Shown: piece by piece, positions 29,434-37,735 of the stretch
Position numbering within the stretch: position 1 is the first letter of the stretch
Layout of the letters: every line of letters starts with the position of its first letter
NCBI GenBank assembly: GCA_030429665.1
Contig: JAUIEZ010000018.1
Location: forward strand, 1-52,643
Reading direction: 5' to 3'
Source: Gammaproteobacteria bacterium
GTDB lineage: Bacteria > Pseudomonadota > Gammaproteobacteria > Arenicellales > CAJQKF01
DNA: 52,643 bases
Notes under the pieces: generated by a model
Seen by the model: the letters and a program-made list of their open reading frames with translations, nothing else
Told to the model about the DNA's origin: nothing
The model's database searches: none
Translations under genes and position numbers: made by a program

Positions 29434-30138
29434 GTGTCCGGCGCGGACGCAGTCGAGCAGGTCCGTCGATCCGTGCACCCGGTGACCCAGGTGCTGTTCG
29501 ACATGGACGGCCTGCTGCTGGATACCGAACGCATCTACACCGAGGTCACGCAATCCATCGTCGGGCGCTACGGCAAGGTCTTCGACTGGTCGGTGAAGGG
29601 CAACATGATCGGGCGCGGATCGAAGGAATCCTCCCGCTACCTGGTGGAGGCGCTGGAGTTGCCGATCAGCGCCGAGGAGTACCTCGCGGAGCGCGACGTA
29701 TTGTTGCGCGAGGCCTTTCCCCGCGCCGACGCCCTGCCCGGCGCCGAGGCGCTGGTGCGGCACCTGGCCGAGGCGGGCATACCCATCGCCGTCGCCACCA
29801 GCTCCGACCTGGACCTGTTCGAATTGAAAACGCGGCGCCACGGCGCGTGGTTCGACCTGTTCGACACGGTGGTTACCGGCGATCATCCCAAGGTTTCCCA
29901 CGCCAAGCCGGCGCCCGACATCTTCCTCGCGGCGGCCGAGGCGCTGGGCGGCGGGGCCGACGAGACCCTGGTATTCGAAGACGCGCCGTCGGGGCTCGAG
30001 GCTGCCATGGCCGCCGGCATGCGGGTGATCGCCGTGCCCGACCCGAACATGGACAAGTCCCGATACGCCGGCGCCGCCGAGATTCTCGACTCGCTGCAGA
30101 CCTTCGATCCGTCCCGCTACGGGCTGCCGGCGATCTAG
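29434..30138 (+). CDS. HAD phosphatase, HDHD1 (pseudouridine-5'-phosphatase)-like
   Basis: About 234 residues from GTG 29434; GTG 29473 is also possible, and the frame upstream overlaps pdhR. HAD motifs: nucleophile in LFDMDGLLLDTERIY, motif II in IAVATSSDLD, lysine region HAKPAPDIFLAAAE and acidic motif VFEDAPSGLEAAMAAGM. Long stretches follow the animal HDHD1/PUDP pattern (DMDGLLLDTER, KTRRH...F, GD.P.V.H.KP.PDIFLA, and a C-terminal SLQ.F.P...GLP), closer than to the generic phosphoglycolate phosphatases. It therefore probably dephosphorylates a sugar or nucleoside phosphate. It starts seven bases after pdhR, so the two are cotranscribed. Confidence 0.82.
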   Translation: MSGADAVEQVRRSVHPVTQVLFDMDGLLLDTERIYTEVTQSIVGRYGKVFDWSVKGNMIGRGSKESSRYLVEALELPISAEEYLAERDVLLREAFPRADALPGAEALVRHLAEAGIPIAVATSSDLDLFELKTRRHGAWFDLFDTVVTGDHPKVSHAKPAPDIFLAAAEALGGGADETLVFEDAPSGLEAAMAAGMRVIAVPDPNMDKSRYAGAAEILDSLQTFDPSRYGLPAI

Positions 30139-30149
30139 CCGCGGCAGAG

Positions 30150-30500
30150 CTACTCGTTCTCCGCCGCGATCACGGTCACCTCCACCTTGAGTTCCGGGTG
30201 GGCGAGCCTCGACTCGCCGCACGCCCGCGCCGGCGCGGCGCCCTCGGGAACCCACGCGTCCCATACCGCGTTCATCGCTTCGAAATCGTTCATGTCCGCC
30301 AGCCACACGATCGCCTGCAGGATGCGGTCGCGGCCGCTGCCGGCCTCCTCGAGCAACGCGTCCACCCGCGACAGACACTCCCGGGTCTGCTCGTCGATGG
30401 AATCGCCTCGATTGCCCACCTGCCCGCACAGGTAAACGACTCCGTTGTGTTTGACGATCTTGCTCATGCGCTTGCCGACGTGGTGGCGGGTGATGGTCAT
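30150..30500 (-). CDS. RidA/YjgF-family protein
   Basis: 116 residues from ATG 30500, with GGAG six bases upstream. The RidA barrel is recognisable: MSKIVKHNGVVYLCGQVGN, the trimer-core segment QTRECLSRVDALLEEAGSGRDRILQAIVWLADMNDFEAMNAVWDAWV, PARACGESRLAHPELKVEVTVIAA. The arginine used in RidA to hold imine intermediates corresponds to that in PARAC. Probable role: hydrolysing reactive enamine/imine products of PLP enzymes, or a related detoxification. It converges with the HDHD1-like gene. Confidence 0.88.
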   Translation of the reverse strand: MTITRHHVGKRMSKIVKHNGVVYLCGQVGNRGDSIDEQTRECLSRVDALLEEAGSGRDRILQAIVWLADMNDFEAMNAVWDAWVPEGAAPARACGESRLAHPELKVEVTVIAAENE

Positions 30501-30629
30501 ATCTGGCTCCATTGTGGCGCTGAGCGCGCTGGAATGAACAAAGGAAATCGGACTCGCCGTTCCCGGTAACACGGACACCGGGATTGGCGGCGCCCGCCAT
30601 CTTCTCATACGCTACCCCGGGAGCGAAAA

Positions 30630-30643
30630 CCCGAGCGACCGGT
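30630..30643. repeat. Left 14-bp direct repeat of the signalling block
   Basis: CCCGAGCGACCGGT occurs here and, identically, at 40830-40843. The two copies lie exactly 10,200 bases apart and flank the SulP/Amt-kinase/cyclase genes. Some repeats of this length are expected by chance in 52 kb; the position is what makes it notable. Confidence 0.7.
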
Positions 30644-30674
30644 AGCGGGATCGCCGGTTGAGGAGCGACGCCCG

Positions 30675-32879
30675 TCAGCGGATGAGCTCGTTAAGTACCT
30701 TCGTCGTATCGGCCAGCCGCCGGGCGAGCCGTCCGGCGACGAACTTATGGAATGCCGACGCCAGTTCCGGTTCTTCGTTCTCCAGTTGCTCGAGAGCTGC
30801 CCGCGACAGGCTGAAGACGATGCTGTTCTCGTCGGCCAGTATCGATGCCGTCCGCGGGATGCCGATGTACATGCCGACCTCCCCGACCGAGCCATGGTTG
30901 ACGCCCCTGATCCTGGTCGCGGCGCCATTCTCGTGCTCGATCGTAACGGCGAGTTTGCCCGTCTCGACCAGGTAGAGAGAATCCGACGCTTCGCCTTCCC
31001 GGAGAAGATAGCTGCCTTTTTCGATCGGTATTCTCTCGAGATATGTTGCCAGTCTCGTTACATCGACATCATCGGGCAGCTTTTTTCCCAGGTATTCGAA
31101 CAAGTTCTCGACCGGGCCGTACCGATCGGATCTCTCGGCGTCCAGAACCCCGTTTTCACACCATTCCAGGGCGCGGTCGAAATCATCGATGAATCGAATG
31201 CCGTCAGGTCGACCGTCGACCAGGCCGTTGTCGCGGAGCCGGGCCACCAGCTTCGGCGACAGGCATGCGAAGACAATCGTGAAGTTCGCGTCTTCGGCCG
31301 TCTGCCGCAGTTTCATGAAGCTGAGGACGGCTGACGAATCGATGCCGCTCACTTGCCGAAAGTCGAGCAACAGGAGCCTGAGCGGCGCTTGGTCGCTCGC
31401 CATCCTTCTGCGCACCCGGCCGATGAGGCGCGTGGCCGTTCCGAAAAATATGTAGCCCTGCAGTTTCAGGATGTATATCCGGTCGCCGACAACGCGCAGA
31501 CGCGCGAGTACGCTCCCGCGCCGATCAACGTTGCTCCTCAGAGATGCGCCGGAAACCGCGTGCTTGACCACCCGAATTCGACTGTACTCGATGATGAAAA
31601 ATCCGGCGCACGCCAGGATACCGACAACGATCCCCTCGACGTGACCGACCGAGATCGAGATCGCGAAGATCAGGAGGATAACGGCGTACTCGAACACCTG
31701 AACACGCTTCGCCGGAGCGAACAGCCATTGCACCAGGAAATCCAGCCCGAGATACACGATCAACCCGCCAAGGGCGAATCTCGGCAATAGAGACAGGATC
31801 GAAGTGCCGCCGACCAGGACCAATGCGCAGATCGAGGCCGCAACGAGTCCGACGACCCAAGTGCGTCCACCGATGCGGTGGGAAAGTGCCGTGAGGCTGA
31901 GGTAGTGAAAGCCGACCATCCCGCCACCGGGGGACGCGAGAATGTTCGCCAGGCCGGCGGCCCGCAGTTCGCGGTTGATGTCCATGTCCTTTCGAACTGT
32001 CAGCTCGATCGCCGACGCGTTAAGCAGTAACCCGATAACGCTGATGATCAGGATCGTCGCGACACCGGGCAGTTGCGTGACGACCAGCTCCCAGTCCACC
32101 AGAGCGAGCTGCTCCGCGGCGATGAACAGCCCCGGTTCGCGTTCCGGGAACGGACCCAGGAGCCAACCTCTCCGACCGGCTTCTGACAGATCCATGCCGA
32201 CCGCGGCCATGAAGAGGTAAAACAGAATGACGGCTCCAAGCACCAGCGCCGGCAAGGCGAGCGCGTGGTGAATGCGACGACCGAAAACGAGCGCGAGAAC
32301 TCCGAATGCGATGCCCGGCAGCGCGCTCGCGAGACTCTCTTCCGACAACAGCGCCGGCAGGTTGTCGAGGCCCGGCTTGTTGCCAGTCATCAGGGTCACG
32401 GCGCTGCTGATCAGCAGCCAGCCAATGGCCGCCATGAACCCGGCAACGACCGGGTACGGAATGAACCGTATCAATCGCCCAAGACGTAGATGGCCCATGA
32501 CGAAGCAGACGATGCCCATCGCCAACGACGAGATCATCAGCAACGCGACGACGGTTGGAAAAGCGGTTTCCGTTCCCGCGATCGCCGCGACATCGACGGC
32601 GATGACGCCGAATATGGCGGCGCCGACATCCTGGGGGAACGCGACGCTGCCCGGGTAGGAAGACGACAAGGCAACGACCACGGCCATGACGACGCCGCTT
32701 GCCAGGGCGATGATCAGTCCGTGCGGCAGGTGCCGCGCGAGTTCACCGGAGAAAATCAGCGCAGTGTACGAGGACAGGAACACGACCGCCGTGATTCCGA
32801 CGATGATTCCCGACAGGATTGCGGCAAATTGTGCGGATAACTGGCAGGTCAGGGCCTTGCGAACCCGATCGATGTTCAC
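30675..32879 (-). CDS. SulP-family anion transporter with STAS and cyclic-nucleotide-binding domains
   Basis: 734 residues from GTG 32879, chosen for GGAGG six bases upstream (32886-32890); the frame is open to 32996. Residues about 15-400 are the SulP membrane domain with 10-14 helices (SSYPGSVAFPQDVGAAIFG, GGGMVGFHYLSLTALSHRIGG). Residues about 430-540 are a STAS domain (LLLDFRQVSGIDSSAVLSF). Residues about 595-720 are a cNMP-binding domain, with the phosphate-binding cassette GEVGMYIGIPRTAS keeping Glu and Arg. SulP proteins carry bicarbonate, sulfate or dicarboxylates. The ligand domain implies gating by cAMP or cGMP, perhaps made by the cyclase at 37732. Confidence 0.92.
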   Translation of the reverse strand: MNIDRVRKALTCQLSAQFAAILSGIIVGITAVVFLSSYTALIFSGELARHLPHGLIIALASGVVMAVVVALSSSYPGSVAFPQDVGAAIFGVIAVDVAAIAGTETAFPTVVALLMISSLAMGIVCFVMGHLRLGRLIRFIPYPVVAGFMAAIGWLLISSAVTLMTGNKPGLDNLPALLSEESLASALPGIAFGVLALVFGRRIHHALALPALVLGAVILFYLFMAAVGMDLSEAGRRGWLLGPFPEREPGLFIAAEQLALVDWELVVTQLPGVATILIISVIGLLLNASAIELTVRKDMDINRELRAAGLANILASPGGGMVGFHYLSLTALSHRIGGRTWVVGLVAASICALVLVGGTSILSLLPRFALGGLIVYLGLDFLVQWLFAPAKRVQVFEYAVILLIFAISISVGHVEGIVVGILACAGFFIIEYSRIRVVKHAVSGASLRSNVDRRGSVLARLRVVGDRIYILKLQGYIFFGTATRLIGRVRRRMASDQAPLRLLLLDFRQVSGIDSSAVLSFMKLRQTAEDANFTIVFACLSPKLVARLRDNGLVDGRPDGIRFIDDFDRALEWCENGVLDAERSDRYGPVENLFEYLGKKLPDDVDVTRLATYLERIPIEKGSYLLREGEASDSLYLVETGKLAVTIEHENGAATRIRGVNHGSVGEVGMYIGIPRTASILADENSIVFSLSRAALEQLENEEPELASAFHKFVAGRLARRLADTTKVLNELIR

Positions 32880-33062
32880 AACCGGCCTCCTCGGCGATAT
32901 GTCCGCAGAATGGCGCAGCGTATGGAAGTGTGACATATTCTCATTTGCACGGCGAGCGAAACCCCATCGGACCGCCGTTGTCGGTCGCTCTTTCAATGTC
33001 CTTACGGGTCACGACTTATGTCAATTGCAATAAGTCGCTGTTCCACGTCCGGCGCGTAGCGA
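32880..33062. promoter_or_regulatory. Divergent control region between SulP and Amt-kinase genes
   Basis: 183 bases with a strong palindrome: CGACTTAT (33012-33019) and ATAAGTCG (33030-33037) separated by ten bases containing CAATTG, 25 bases before the Amt-kinase start. A TGTGA half-site (about 32930-32934) lies nearer the SulP side but lacks a convincing second half. No clear -10/-35 pair was found. Confidence 0.6.
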
Positions 33063-36000
33063 ATGTCGCACACGCCGCTCGACATCGCCTGGATTCTGCT
33101 GTGCGCCGGCTTGGTGATGCTCATGCAGGCGGGATTCTGTTGTCTCGAGAGCGGGCTCGTTCGTTCGAAGAACAGCATCAACGTCGCTTTCAAGAACTTC
33201 GCCGATTTTCTCCTGTCGTCGGCCATCTTCTGGATCTTCGGTTTCGCCCTGATGTTCGGCAGCAGCCATGCCGGACTGTTCGGCACGAGCGGCTTCATGT
33301 TCGGCGGCGACGTCGGGCCATGGTTAATGGCCTTCTTCCTGTTCCAGATGATGTTCTGCGGCACCGCGACGACGATCGTGTCCGGCGCCGTGGCCGAACG
33401 CATGCGATTCGCCGGCTACCTGGTCGTCGCGACGGTCCTGTCCGGGCTCATATATCCGGTCGTCGGGCACTGGGTATGGGGCGGGACGGTCGACGGCTCG
33501 CCAACCGGCTGGCTCGCCGCGCGCGGCTTTGTCGATTTTGCCGGTGCGACGGTCGTCCATTCCGTGGGAGGATGGATCAGCCTTGCCGCAATCATCGTCA
33601 TCGGTCCTCGAATCGGTCGATTCGGCCCGAACCGAACGCCCATACACGGGCACGATCTGCCATTGGTCACGTTGGGCGTATTCGTTCTTTGGTTCGGCTG
33701 GTACGGGTTCAATGGCGGCAGCATTCTTCGTCTCGACGACAACGTGCCGTCGGTCCTCGTCAATACCACGCTGTCGGGCGCGTTCGGCGGCCTGGCCACG
33801 CTTGGACTGTCGTGGAAAATACACAAGCGCCCCGATGTCGCCATCATCATGAACGGCGCGCTCGCGGGACTGGTCGGCATCACCGGTTCAGCCAACATCA
33901 TGACGTCCACCGCCTCGATCACGATCGGCGCGGTCGCAGGGGTCATGATGTTCTTCGCCACCCTCGCGCTGGAAAAACTCAGGATCGATGACGCCGTCGG
34001 CGCCTTTCCGGTACATGGTTGCGGCGGGGTCTGGGGTACGCTCGCGATTCCACTGTTGAGCGATCCTGCCGCCTGGGGCACCGGTCTCACCCGGTGGGAA
34101 CAGCTCGGTATCCAGATCACGGGAGTGGGAGCGTGTTTCGTTTGGGCTTTCTGCGGCGGATACGTCTTACTTCTACTGATCAATCGCATAAGGCCCCTGC
34201 GCATCGACCCGGAAGGGGAACGACGCGGCCTGAATATCGCCGAGCACAATGCCAGTACCGAGATACTCGACCTGCTTACGGAGATGGATCATCAACGTCG
34301 CAGCAACGACTTTTCCCGCCACGTCAACGTCGAGCCGCATACCGAGGTCGGCCAGATAGCCGCGCAGTACAACCGCGTACTGGACAAGATCAACGCGGAG
34401 ACCGCGCGGCGCGAAGAGACGATGCACGTGTTGGAAACCCGGACGAAGTCGCTGGACCTGTTAAGAAGCATCGCCGCCGCGTCGAACCGTGCCACATCGC
34501 TCGAAGAGGCTCTGCACACCGCCGTCGACGAGGTATGCTCGTTCATGGGTTGGCCGGTCGGTCACGTTTACATGCTCGACGAGCGTGACGGCGCCGAGCT
34601 GGTGCCGACAGATATCTGGCACATCGACGATCGCGGGAAGTTCCACGCGTTCGAGAAGATCACGAACGACTGGCGGTTCAAATCGGGGGTCGGCTTGCCG
34701 GGCCGCGTCCTCGAATCCGGCGAGCCGCGCTGGGTTTCGGACGTCACGACCGATCCGTCCTTTCTTCGACGCATCGCGGACCAGGATCTCGCCGTCCGAT
34801 CCGGATTCGCCTTTCCGGTATTGGCGGGTGACGAGGTGGCCGCCGTGCTGGAGTTCTTCTCCTCCGACACCCAGGAGCCCGACGACGCGGTGCTGGAGCT
34901 GATGGCATCGATCGGCACCCAGCTCGGACGGGTCGTCGAGCGCAAGCAGTCGGAGGAACAGCGCTTCAAGACGACCGTCGACAACCTGCCGGCGTTTCTT
35001 TTCCTGCGCGACCTCGACGGTCGGTTCATGCTCGTGAACAAGGCGTATCGGGAATTCTACGGGCTCGGCCGAACTCCGATCGAAGGCAGGACCCTGGCGG
35101 AGTTGTTTTCCGGATCACGGCTCGAGTTGGAAGCACGGCGAGCCGCGAAGATCGACCACGAGGTAATCGACAAGCGCGCGGTAGTGGAACAGGAGCTCGA
35201 AGCGAAAATCGACGGACATGTCTACTACCTGTCGACCATACGGTTCCCCATTCACGATGTGTCGGGACAACTCGTCGCGATCGGCGGGATCGAAATCGAT
35301 CTGACCGAACGCAAACGCCAGGAGGAGGCCCTGGCTCGGGCGACCGAGTTGAAGGACGTCGCACTGCGCGAACTGTCGGCGGTCATGAATGCAATCGACT
35401 ACGGCATCCTCTTCATGGATTCGAACACGAAAATCATTCAAACGAACAAGGCCTATCGCCGGATCTGGAACATTCCCGACTCGTTTTTCGACACTGACCG
35501 GCACCTGCGCGACGACCTCGAGTATTGCTATCTCCAGGGCCTGTACGATTTGTCGGAGGAAGAATGGCCTGCCTACCTGGAACGGCGGCTCGCCATGGTC
35601 AGGTCAGGTGACTGTGCGCCGGAAGAGTTCTCCCTGAGCAACGGCAAGATCCTGCAATACCAATGTTTCGGATTGGCCGACGGCGGCCTCATGACCACCT
35701 ACTTCGATATAACGCGCCTCAAGGATACCGAGGAAGCGCTCCGCCAAAGCCAGGAGCGCCTGGTGCAGGCGCTCGAGTCCATTTCGGAAGCGTTTGCCCT
35801 TTGCGACGCGAACGACCGGATGGTCGTTCTCAACAGCCGATATCGGCGCATGTTCTTTCCGGGCAGGGACGACATCAAACTGGAGGGAGAGTCTTTCGAA
35901 TCGGTAATCAGACAAAACATCGAGAACCGGTTGGTACGACTTGACGGTCGGGACCCCGATGCGTTCCTGGTCGAACGCCTGGAGCGTCATCGCGATCCGA

Positions 36001-37280
36001 AGGGTCCGTTTCTGCAGCAACAAACTGATGGGCGCTGGATACAGATCGACGAAAGCCGGACCAGGGACGGCGGCGTCGTTGCGATCGGCACCGATATCAC
36101 CGAACTGAAACAGGCCGAGCAAGCAGTTCGCGAGAGCGAGACGATCCTGAAAGCCGTCGTCGACAATATACCGGCCGTGGTCTTCCTCAAGTCGATCGAC
36201 GGCCGCTACACGCTGATCAATCGCAAGTACGAGGAAGTGTACGGCGTGACTTATGAACAAGTACGCGGGCGCACCGCGGACGAAGTGCACGACCCCGACC
36301 GTGCCCGGCGATTTCACGAGAAGGACGACGAAGAACTCGCGCTCAGGGCGCCGGTAGAACACGAGGTCACCATTCAGACGAACGATGGCGAACGAGTCCT
36401 GTCATCGGTTCTTTTCCCGGTGACGGACGAAAACGGCGCGATGACGGCCTTTGGCGGCATAGAGGTCGATATCACCGAACGGAATCGGGTCGCCGTCATG
36501 TTGGAACAGGCGAAGGACATGGCGCTCAAGGCGACGCAGGCAAAGAGCCAGTTCCTCGCCAACATGAGTCATGAACTGCGAACGCCGATGAACGCGATTA
36601 TCGGGTTCACCCGACTCGTCATGAGACGGTCGAAGGATCGGCTCGATCCCCAGCAATACGACAACCTGCGCAAGATACAGGTCAGCGCGGAACACCTCCT
36701 GTCGCTGATCAACGACATCCTCGACCTGTCAAAGATCGAGGCCGGCGAGGTAACGGTCAGGCCGGCTCGGTTCGAGCTCGAGGCGGTAATCGACGACTGC
36801 CTGCGGACGGTCGAGCCGATGGCGGGCAACAGGCGTCTGTCGCTGAACAAGACAGTCGAGGCGCACGTCACCCTGTATTCGGACGAGGAAAAAGTCCGGC
36901 AGATATTGATCAACCTGTTGACCAACGCCGTGAAGTTCACCGAATCAGGGTCGGTTACCGTATCGGTACGGAGTCGCGGACCTCGCGTCGTCGTAGCGGT
37001 GGTGGACACGGGAATCGGGATTCCGGAGAACAAGCTCGAAACGATCTTCGAGGAGTTCAAACAGGTCGACGAGAGCACGACGCGAGCGGCCGGCGGTACG
37101 GGACTGGGGCTGGCGATCACGCGTCATCTCGTCGGCATTCTGGGCGGGGAAATCGAGGTGCGGAGCAAGCTGGAATCGGGCTCGACATTCTCTGTCTCGC
37201 TTCCGATTCGCTACGCCCCGCCGGAGCCCACCGGACCCGACCAGCATGACCGGATAGACGAGAAGGCGTCCGGACCGTAG
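33063..37280 (+). CDS. Ammonium transporter-sensor histidine kinase fusion (Amt-GAF-PAS4-HisKA-HATPase)
   Basis: 1405 residues. Residues about 8-380 form an Amt/Rh channel with the twin pore histidines His166 (DFAGATVVH) and His318 (AFPVHGCGG) and Asp158, so the pore chemistry is conserved. A helical linker (390-460) leads to GAF (about 465-625), then four PAS domains (about 635-750, 770-890, 895-1015, 1030-1140), HisKA with His1170 in NMSHELRTPMNAIIGF, and HATPase_c (about 1275-1385, NLLTNAVKF, DTGIGIP, GGTGLGLAI). Amt-kinase fusions are known as ammonium sensors, for example Amt5 of anammox bacteria. No receiver is fused; two receivers follow in the same operon. Confidence 0.95.
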   Translation: MSHTPLDIAWILLCAGLVMLMQAGFCCLESGLVRSKNSINVAFKNFADFLLSSAIFWIFGFALMFGSSHAGLFGTSGFMFGGDVGPWLMAFFLFQMMFCGTATTIVSGAVAERMRFAGYLVVATVLSGLIYPVVGHWVWGGTVDGSPTGWLAARGFVDFAGATVVHSVGGWISLAAIIVIGPRIGRFGPNRTPIHGHDLPLVTLGVFVLWFGWYGFNGGSILRLDDNVPSVLVNTTLSGAFGGLATLGLSWKIHKRPDVAIIMNGALAGLVGITGSANIMTSTASITIGAVAGVMMFFATLALEKLRIDDAVGAFPVHGCGGVWGTLAIPLLSDPAAWGTGLTRWEQLGIQITGVGACFVWAFCGGYVLLLLINRIRPLRIDPEGERRGLNIAEHNASTEILDLLTEMDHQRRSNDFSRHVNVEPHTEVGQIAAQYNRVLDKINAETARREETMHVLETRTKSLDLLRSIAAASNRATSLEEALHTAVDEVCSFMGWPVGHVYMLDERDGAELVPTDIWHIDDRGKFHAFEKITNDWRFKSGVGLPGRVLESGEPRWVSDVTTDPSFLRRIADQDLAVRSGFAFPVLAGDEVAAVLEFFSSDTQEPDDAVLELMASIGTQLGRVVERKQSEEQRFKTTVDNLPAFLFLRDLDGRFMLVNKAYREFYGLGRTPIEGRTLAELFSGSRLELEARRAAKIDHEVIDKRAVVEQELEAKIDGHVYYLSTIRFPIHDVSGQLVAIGGIEIDLTERKRQEEALARATELKDVALRELSAVMNAIDYGILFMDSNTKIIQTNKAYRRIWNIPDSFFDTDRHLRDDLEYCYLQGLYDLSEEEWPAYLERRLAMVRSGDCAPEEFSLSNGKILQYQCFGLADGGLMTTYFDITRLKDTEEALRQSQERLVQALESISEAFALCDANDRMVVLNSRYRRMFFPGRDDIKLEGESFESVIRQNIENRLVRLDGRDPDAFLVERLERHRDPKGPFLQQQTDGRWIQIDESRTRDGGVVAIGTDITELKQAEQAVRESETILKAVVDNIPAVVFLKSIDGRYTLINRKYEEVYGVTYEQVRGRTADEVHDPDRARRFHEKDDEELALRAPVEHEVTIQTNDGERVLSSVLFPVTDENGAMTAFGGIEVDITERNRVAVMLEQAKDMALKATQAKSQFLANMSHELRTPMNAIIGFTRLVMRRSKDRLDPQQYDNLRKIQVSAEHLLSLINDILDLSKIEAGEVTVRPARFELEAVIDDCLRTVEPMAGNRRLSLNKTVEAHVTLYSDEEKVRQILINLLTNAVKFTESGSVTVSVRSRGPRVVVAVVDTGIGIPENKLETIFEEFKQVDESTTRAAGGTGLGLAITRHLVGILGGEIEVRSKLESGSTFSVSLPIRYAPPEPTGPDQHDRIDEKASGP

Positions 37281-37342
37281 CTCATGACGGTCCGGAACCG
37301 GCGACCATTGTCCGCGACTCGACAGGCTGATCTGGCACTGGC

Positions 37343-37735
37343 ATGAAGAAAGTACTTATCGTCGAGGACATCGAGCTGAATCGCGACTTGTTGGTACAGT
37401 TGCTGGAGGACGACTACGAGATTGTCTCGGCGACGAACGGTGAACAGGGTGTGGCCCTGGCGGCCTCCGAGAGGCCCGACATCATCCTGATGGATCTCTC
37501 CTTGCCCGTCATGGACGGGTGGGAAGCCTCGCGCCGGATCAAGGACGACGAGAGCTTGAACGCCATTCCGATCATCGCGCTTACCGCGCACGCGATGCGC
37601 GGCGACGAGGAGAAAGCACGGGCCGCCGGCTGCGACGACTATCTCGCGAAGCCCGTTGACGAAGACAGGCTGTTCGCGCTCCTGAAACTCCACCTGGCGC
37701 CGGGCGGTGCGGTGTCCAACGGTGACGAAGGATGA
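37343..37735 (+). CDS. Single-domain response regulator (CheY-like)
   Basis: 130 residues consisting of one receiver domain: acidic pair Glu8/Asp9 in VLIVEDIELN, phospho-acceptor Asp51 in LMDLSLPVMDG, Thr in IALTAHAMRGDE and Lys in YLAKPVD. The sequence is of the type found with hybrid kinases in multi-step relays. It lies 62 bases after the Amt-kinase gene, and its stop overlaps the next start (ATGA at 37732-37735). It probably accepts phosphate from His1170 of the kinase and may act as a phosphate sink or adaptor. Confidence 0.93.
   Translation: MKKVLIVEDIELNRDLLVQLLEDDYEIVSATNGEQGVALAASERPDIILMDLSLPVMDGWEASRRIKDDESLNAIPIIALTAHAMRGDEEKARAAGCDDYLAKPVDEDRLFALLKLHLAPGGAVSNGDEG

Noticed and set aside
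32925-32945. CRP site before the SulP gene
   Set aside because: A TGTGA half-site is present but the matching TCACA half is not, at either six or seven bases spacing.
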